Shown here one piece after another: positions 13,258 through 14,484 of a DNA stretch of 14,484 nt. The notes under the pieces are model-generated. The model was not told the origin of the DNA, ran no database searches, and saw only the letters and a program-made list of their open reading frames with translations. Location: the NCBI GenBank assembly GCA_002448445.1, contig DJYC01000044.1, positions 1-14,484 on the forward strand, in the 5' to 3' direction. This stretch comes from Treponema sp. UBA6988 (lineage in GTDB: Bacteria; Spirochaetota; Spirochaetia; Treponematales; Treponemataceae). A program made the position numbers and the translations under genes. The stretch's first letter is position 1, and each line of letters opens with the position of its first letter.

Positions 13258-13620
13258 ATGTTTCTTCTGGACGAAATTTTTTTTCGTCTACCAGTTTCTT
13301 CCTTGGCTAATTCGACCGAACACCGCTTTGCGCCACCGCCCTTCCGCCCTTCGGTAACCCTCATCCCGCTTCGCGGGACTAAAGGGGCTCCACGGCGGCG
13401 TATGACCCAAGAAAATCCCTCCATGGATTTTCTTGGGTATTGCAGAAGCCGAAGGCTTCTGCATGCTGCTAAGCCGCGCATCCATGCGCTTGTTACTCTT
13501 TGGCAAGAAAGAGGTAAATATCCCTCCATGGATTTTTTTATGATTGCAGAATCGCTACGCAATTCTGCATGTTGCTAAGCCGCGCATCCATGTGCTTTTA
13601 AATTCTTGGCAAGTAAGATT
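13258..13620 (-). repeat. composite structured repeat, copy B (inverted relative to copy A)
   Basis: Read on the bottom strand it follows copy A closely: two tandem units (CTTGCCAA starting at 13613 and 13507, period 106), then a divergent tail ending with the conserved TCGAATTAGCC and a GTCCAGAA block. ANGGAN loops on the bottom strand are ATGGAT (13586-13591), ATGGAG (13524-13529), ATGGAT (13480-13485) and ATGGAG (13419-13424). Central hairpins lie at 13546-13568 and 13442-13462; the second has loop TTC on the bottom strand where copy A has TCT. The tail holds TCCCGC/GCGGGA with a three-base loop. Confidence 0.75.
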
Positions 13621-13633
13621 TTAAATCTGACTG

Positions 13634-13768
13634 TCATTCGTAAGCGATTTTGTCCATATCAGGCTTCAAAAAATCAAGGACTTTTTCCTGAACAAATTCG
13701 AATTTGTAATACGCCAAATGCTGTCGTACGAGGGAATGTATTTCTTTCGTACAACAGGCTTTACCATA
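13634..13768 (-). pseudogene. small gene remnant, unknown origin
   Basis: A bottom-strand frame without its own start reads as plausible protein for about 38 residues (TKEIHSLVRQHLAYYKFEF, then VQEKVLDFLKPDMDKIAYE) before TGA at 13634-13636. An upstream stop interrupts it. A different frame has the ATG pair near 13782 and reads MMDFDMVKPVV to a stop at 13666. The two halves overlap in different frames, as expected for a decayed, frameshifted gene. The parent family is not recognised. Confidence 0.3.
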
Positions 13769-13819
13769 TCAAAATCCATCATAAATGACTAAATGCCTTA
13801 AATTCATAAAAATTATTTC

Positions 13820-13867
13820 GAGCTGGTTTTCCCCCTCCAAGATTCGGGGTCCAAGGGAACTCCCTTG
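13820..13867 (+). repeat. 48-bp repeat, left partner of inverted pair around the C_GCAxxG gene
   Basis: It contains CCCTCCAAGATTCGGGGT followed by the hairpin CAAGGG-AACT-CCCTTG (13852-13867). The bottom strand of 14438-14484 carries the same sequence with a few differences, including a different hairpin loop. Confidence 0.65.
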
Positions 13868-13908
13868 ATAATATTTTCATTTTTAAATCAGAAGATTTTA
13901 AATCAGCC

Positions 13909-13935
13909 TTGATTTTTTTTTAACAGAATTATAAT
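13909..13935 (+). promoter_or_regulatory. promoter of the C_GCAxxG_C_C gene
   Basis: A perfect TATAAT (13930-13935) ends nine bases before the ATG at 13945. The best -35 is TTGATT (13909-13914) at 15-base spacing over a T-run. The expected leader is only a few bases and has no Shine-Dalgarno sequence. Confidence 0.5.
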
Positions 13936-13944
13936 TTCTTCACT

Positions 13945-14427
13945 ATGAATACAGTAGAAGAAAAAGGCAGTCTTGCCGAAGCGTTTTTTATGAAAGGATT
14001 TAACTGTTCCCAAAGTGTTGTTGCCGCCTTTGCCCAGGAACTGGGGCTTAGCCAGGAACAGGCTGTAAAGATGTCCGCTGGTTTTGGGGCTGGCTTTGGC
14101 CGCATGAGGGAAGTCTGCGGTGCTTTTTCCGGAATTGTATTTGTAATAAGCACTTTGTACGGTAACACGGATCCAGAAGGAAAGTCCGCCTTCTACAAAG
14201 AGATTCAGGACTTGGCAAAAATCTACAGGGAAGAAAACGGTGGAAACTCCATCGTATGCAGGGAACTTTTGGGTCTAAAAAAAGCTGATGGCAGCAATTG
14301 TGTTGGCAACACAACTGAATCTTGGGTTGCAGAAAAAAGAACGGCTGACTATTACCAAAAGCGCCCATGTCCAAAGCTAGTAAAACTTGCCGCAGAAATT
14401 GCCCAGATGTATATCGAAAAGCATTGA
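13945..14427 (+). CDS. C_GCAxxG_C_C family protein
   Basis: 160 residues, a normal length for this family of small Cys-rich proteins of uncertain, probably redox-linked function. Conserved features seen in order: FNCSQSVVAAF with Cys21; SAGFGAGFGRMREVCGAFSG, with the CGAxxG motif at Cys58; then Cys105, Cys119 and Cys142 in RPCPKLV near the C-terminus. No signal peptide or membrane helix is evident, although the 60-72 region is hydrophobic. The start ATG lies just after a TATAAT and has no ribosome binding site. The gene stands alone, bracketed by an inverted repeat at 13820-13867 and 14438-14484. Confidence 0.85.
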   Translation: MNTVEEKGSLAEAFFMKGFNCSQSVVAAFAQELGLSQEQAVKMSAGFGAGFGRMREVCGAFSGIVFVISTLYGNTDPEGKSAFYKEIQDLAKIYREENGGNSIVCRELLGLKKADGSNCVGNTTESWVAEKRTADYYQKRPCPKLVKLAAEIAQMYIEKH

Positions 14428-14437
14428 AAAAATTTTT

Positions 14438-14484
14438 CAAGGGCGAGCCCTTGTACCCCGAATTTGGAGGGGAGGAAACCGCTC
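14438..14484 (-). repeat. 48-bp repeat, right partner of inverted pair, reaches window end
   Basis: The hairpin CAAGGG-CGAG-CCCTTG (14438-14453) is followed by TACCCCGAATTTGGAGGGG and more. Its complement aligns with 13820-13867. The stem is kept and the loop differs. The element may continue beyond the window. Confidence 0.6.

Noticed and set aside
13194..13562. 122-residue bottom-strand ORF and a similar plus-strand ORF at 9498-9683 (both begin MRSDSAIIKKS)
   Set aside because: Both lie entirely within copies of the structured repeat. Their similarity is explained by the DNA repeat, the copies diverge in hairpin loops rather than at third codon positions, and neither has a ribosome binding site.

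Overview
The window reads as a chromosomal stretch of a Treponema-like spirochaete. This is an inference. It rests on two spirochaete-style lipoproteins with relaxed lipoboxes, a complete rnfCDGEAB operon, an NSS-type Na+ symporter, a C_GCAxxG_C_C protein, and intergenic gaps filled with families of small palindromic repeats. No rRNA, tRNA, CRISPR array, phage gene or intact transposase was seen.

Layout. 1-480: 3' part of an ADP-ribosylglycohydrolase gene. 481-815: gap with two palindrome families and a promoter. 816-1541 (+) and 1553-2212 (-): two convergent lipoprotein genes of unknown function. 2213-2742: gap with a 54-bp direct duplication, palindromes and GC-rich hairpins. 2743-7802 (-): the rnf operon in order C-D-G-E-A-B; the genes overlap by 1-4 bases or lie a few bases apart. 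7803-8443: gene-free and rich in perfect hairpins. 8444-9242 (-): a small hypothetical ORF overlapping a GNAT acetyltransferase. 9243-10022: gene-free, with repeat copy A. 10023-11303 (+): a protein with two cyclic-nucleotide-binding domains. 11304-11724: a MITE-like composite element and a short tandem triplication. 11725-13116 (-): Na+:neurotransmitter symporter family transporter. 13117-13944: gene-free apart from a small gene remnant, with repeat copy B in inverted orientation to copy A. 13945-14427 (+): C_GCAxxG_C_C protein, bracketed by an inverted repeat of about 48 bp.

Function. The Rnf complex couples ferredoxin oxidation and NAD+ reduction to Na+ or H+ export. The NSS transporter uses Na+ for amino-acid-type uptake, so the two could share a Na+ circuit (inference). 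Several first genes (the lipoprotein at 816, rnfC, the NSS transporter and the C_GCAxxG protein) have a -10-like box only 6-12 bases before the start codon and no Shine-Dalgarno sequence, which suggests leaderless or nearly leaderless mRNAs. The internal rnf genes have strong Shine-Dalgarno sequences.

The most interesting signal is in the gene-free stretches. Thirteen hairpins, most with unrelated or covarying stems, all present a six-base loop of the form ANGGAN; twelve are closed by a C-G pair. That is the loop geometry known for CsrA/RsmA binding. The hairpins all have one orientation relative to their repeat unit. This raises the possibility that these repeats, when transcribed, act as CsrA-binding decoy RNAs. 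It is a hypothesis from sequence only.
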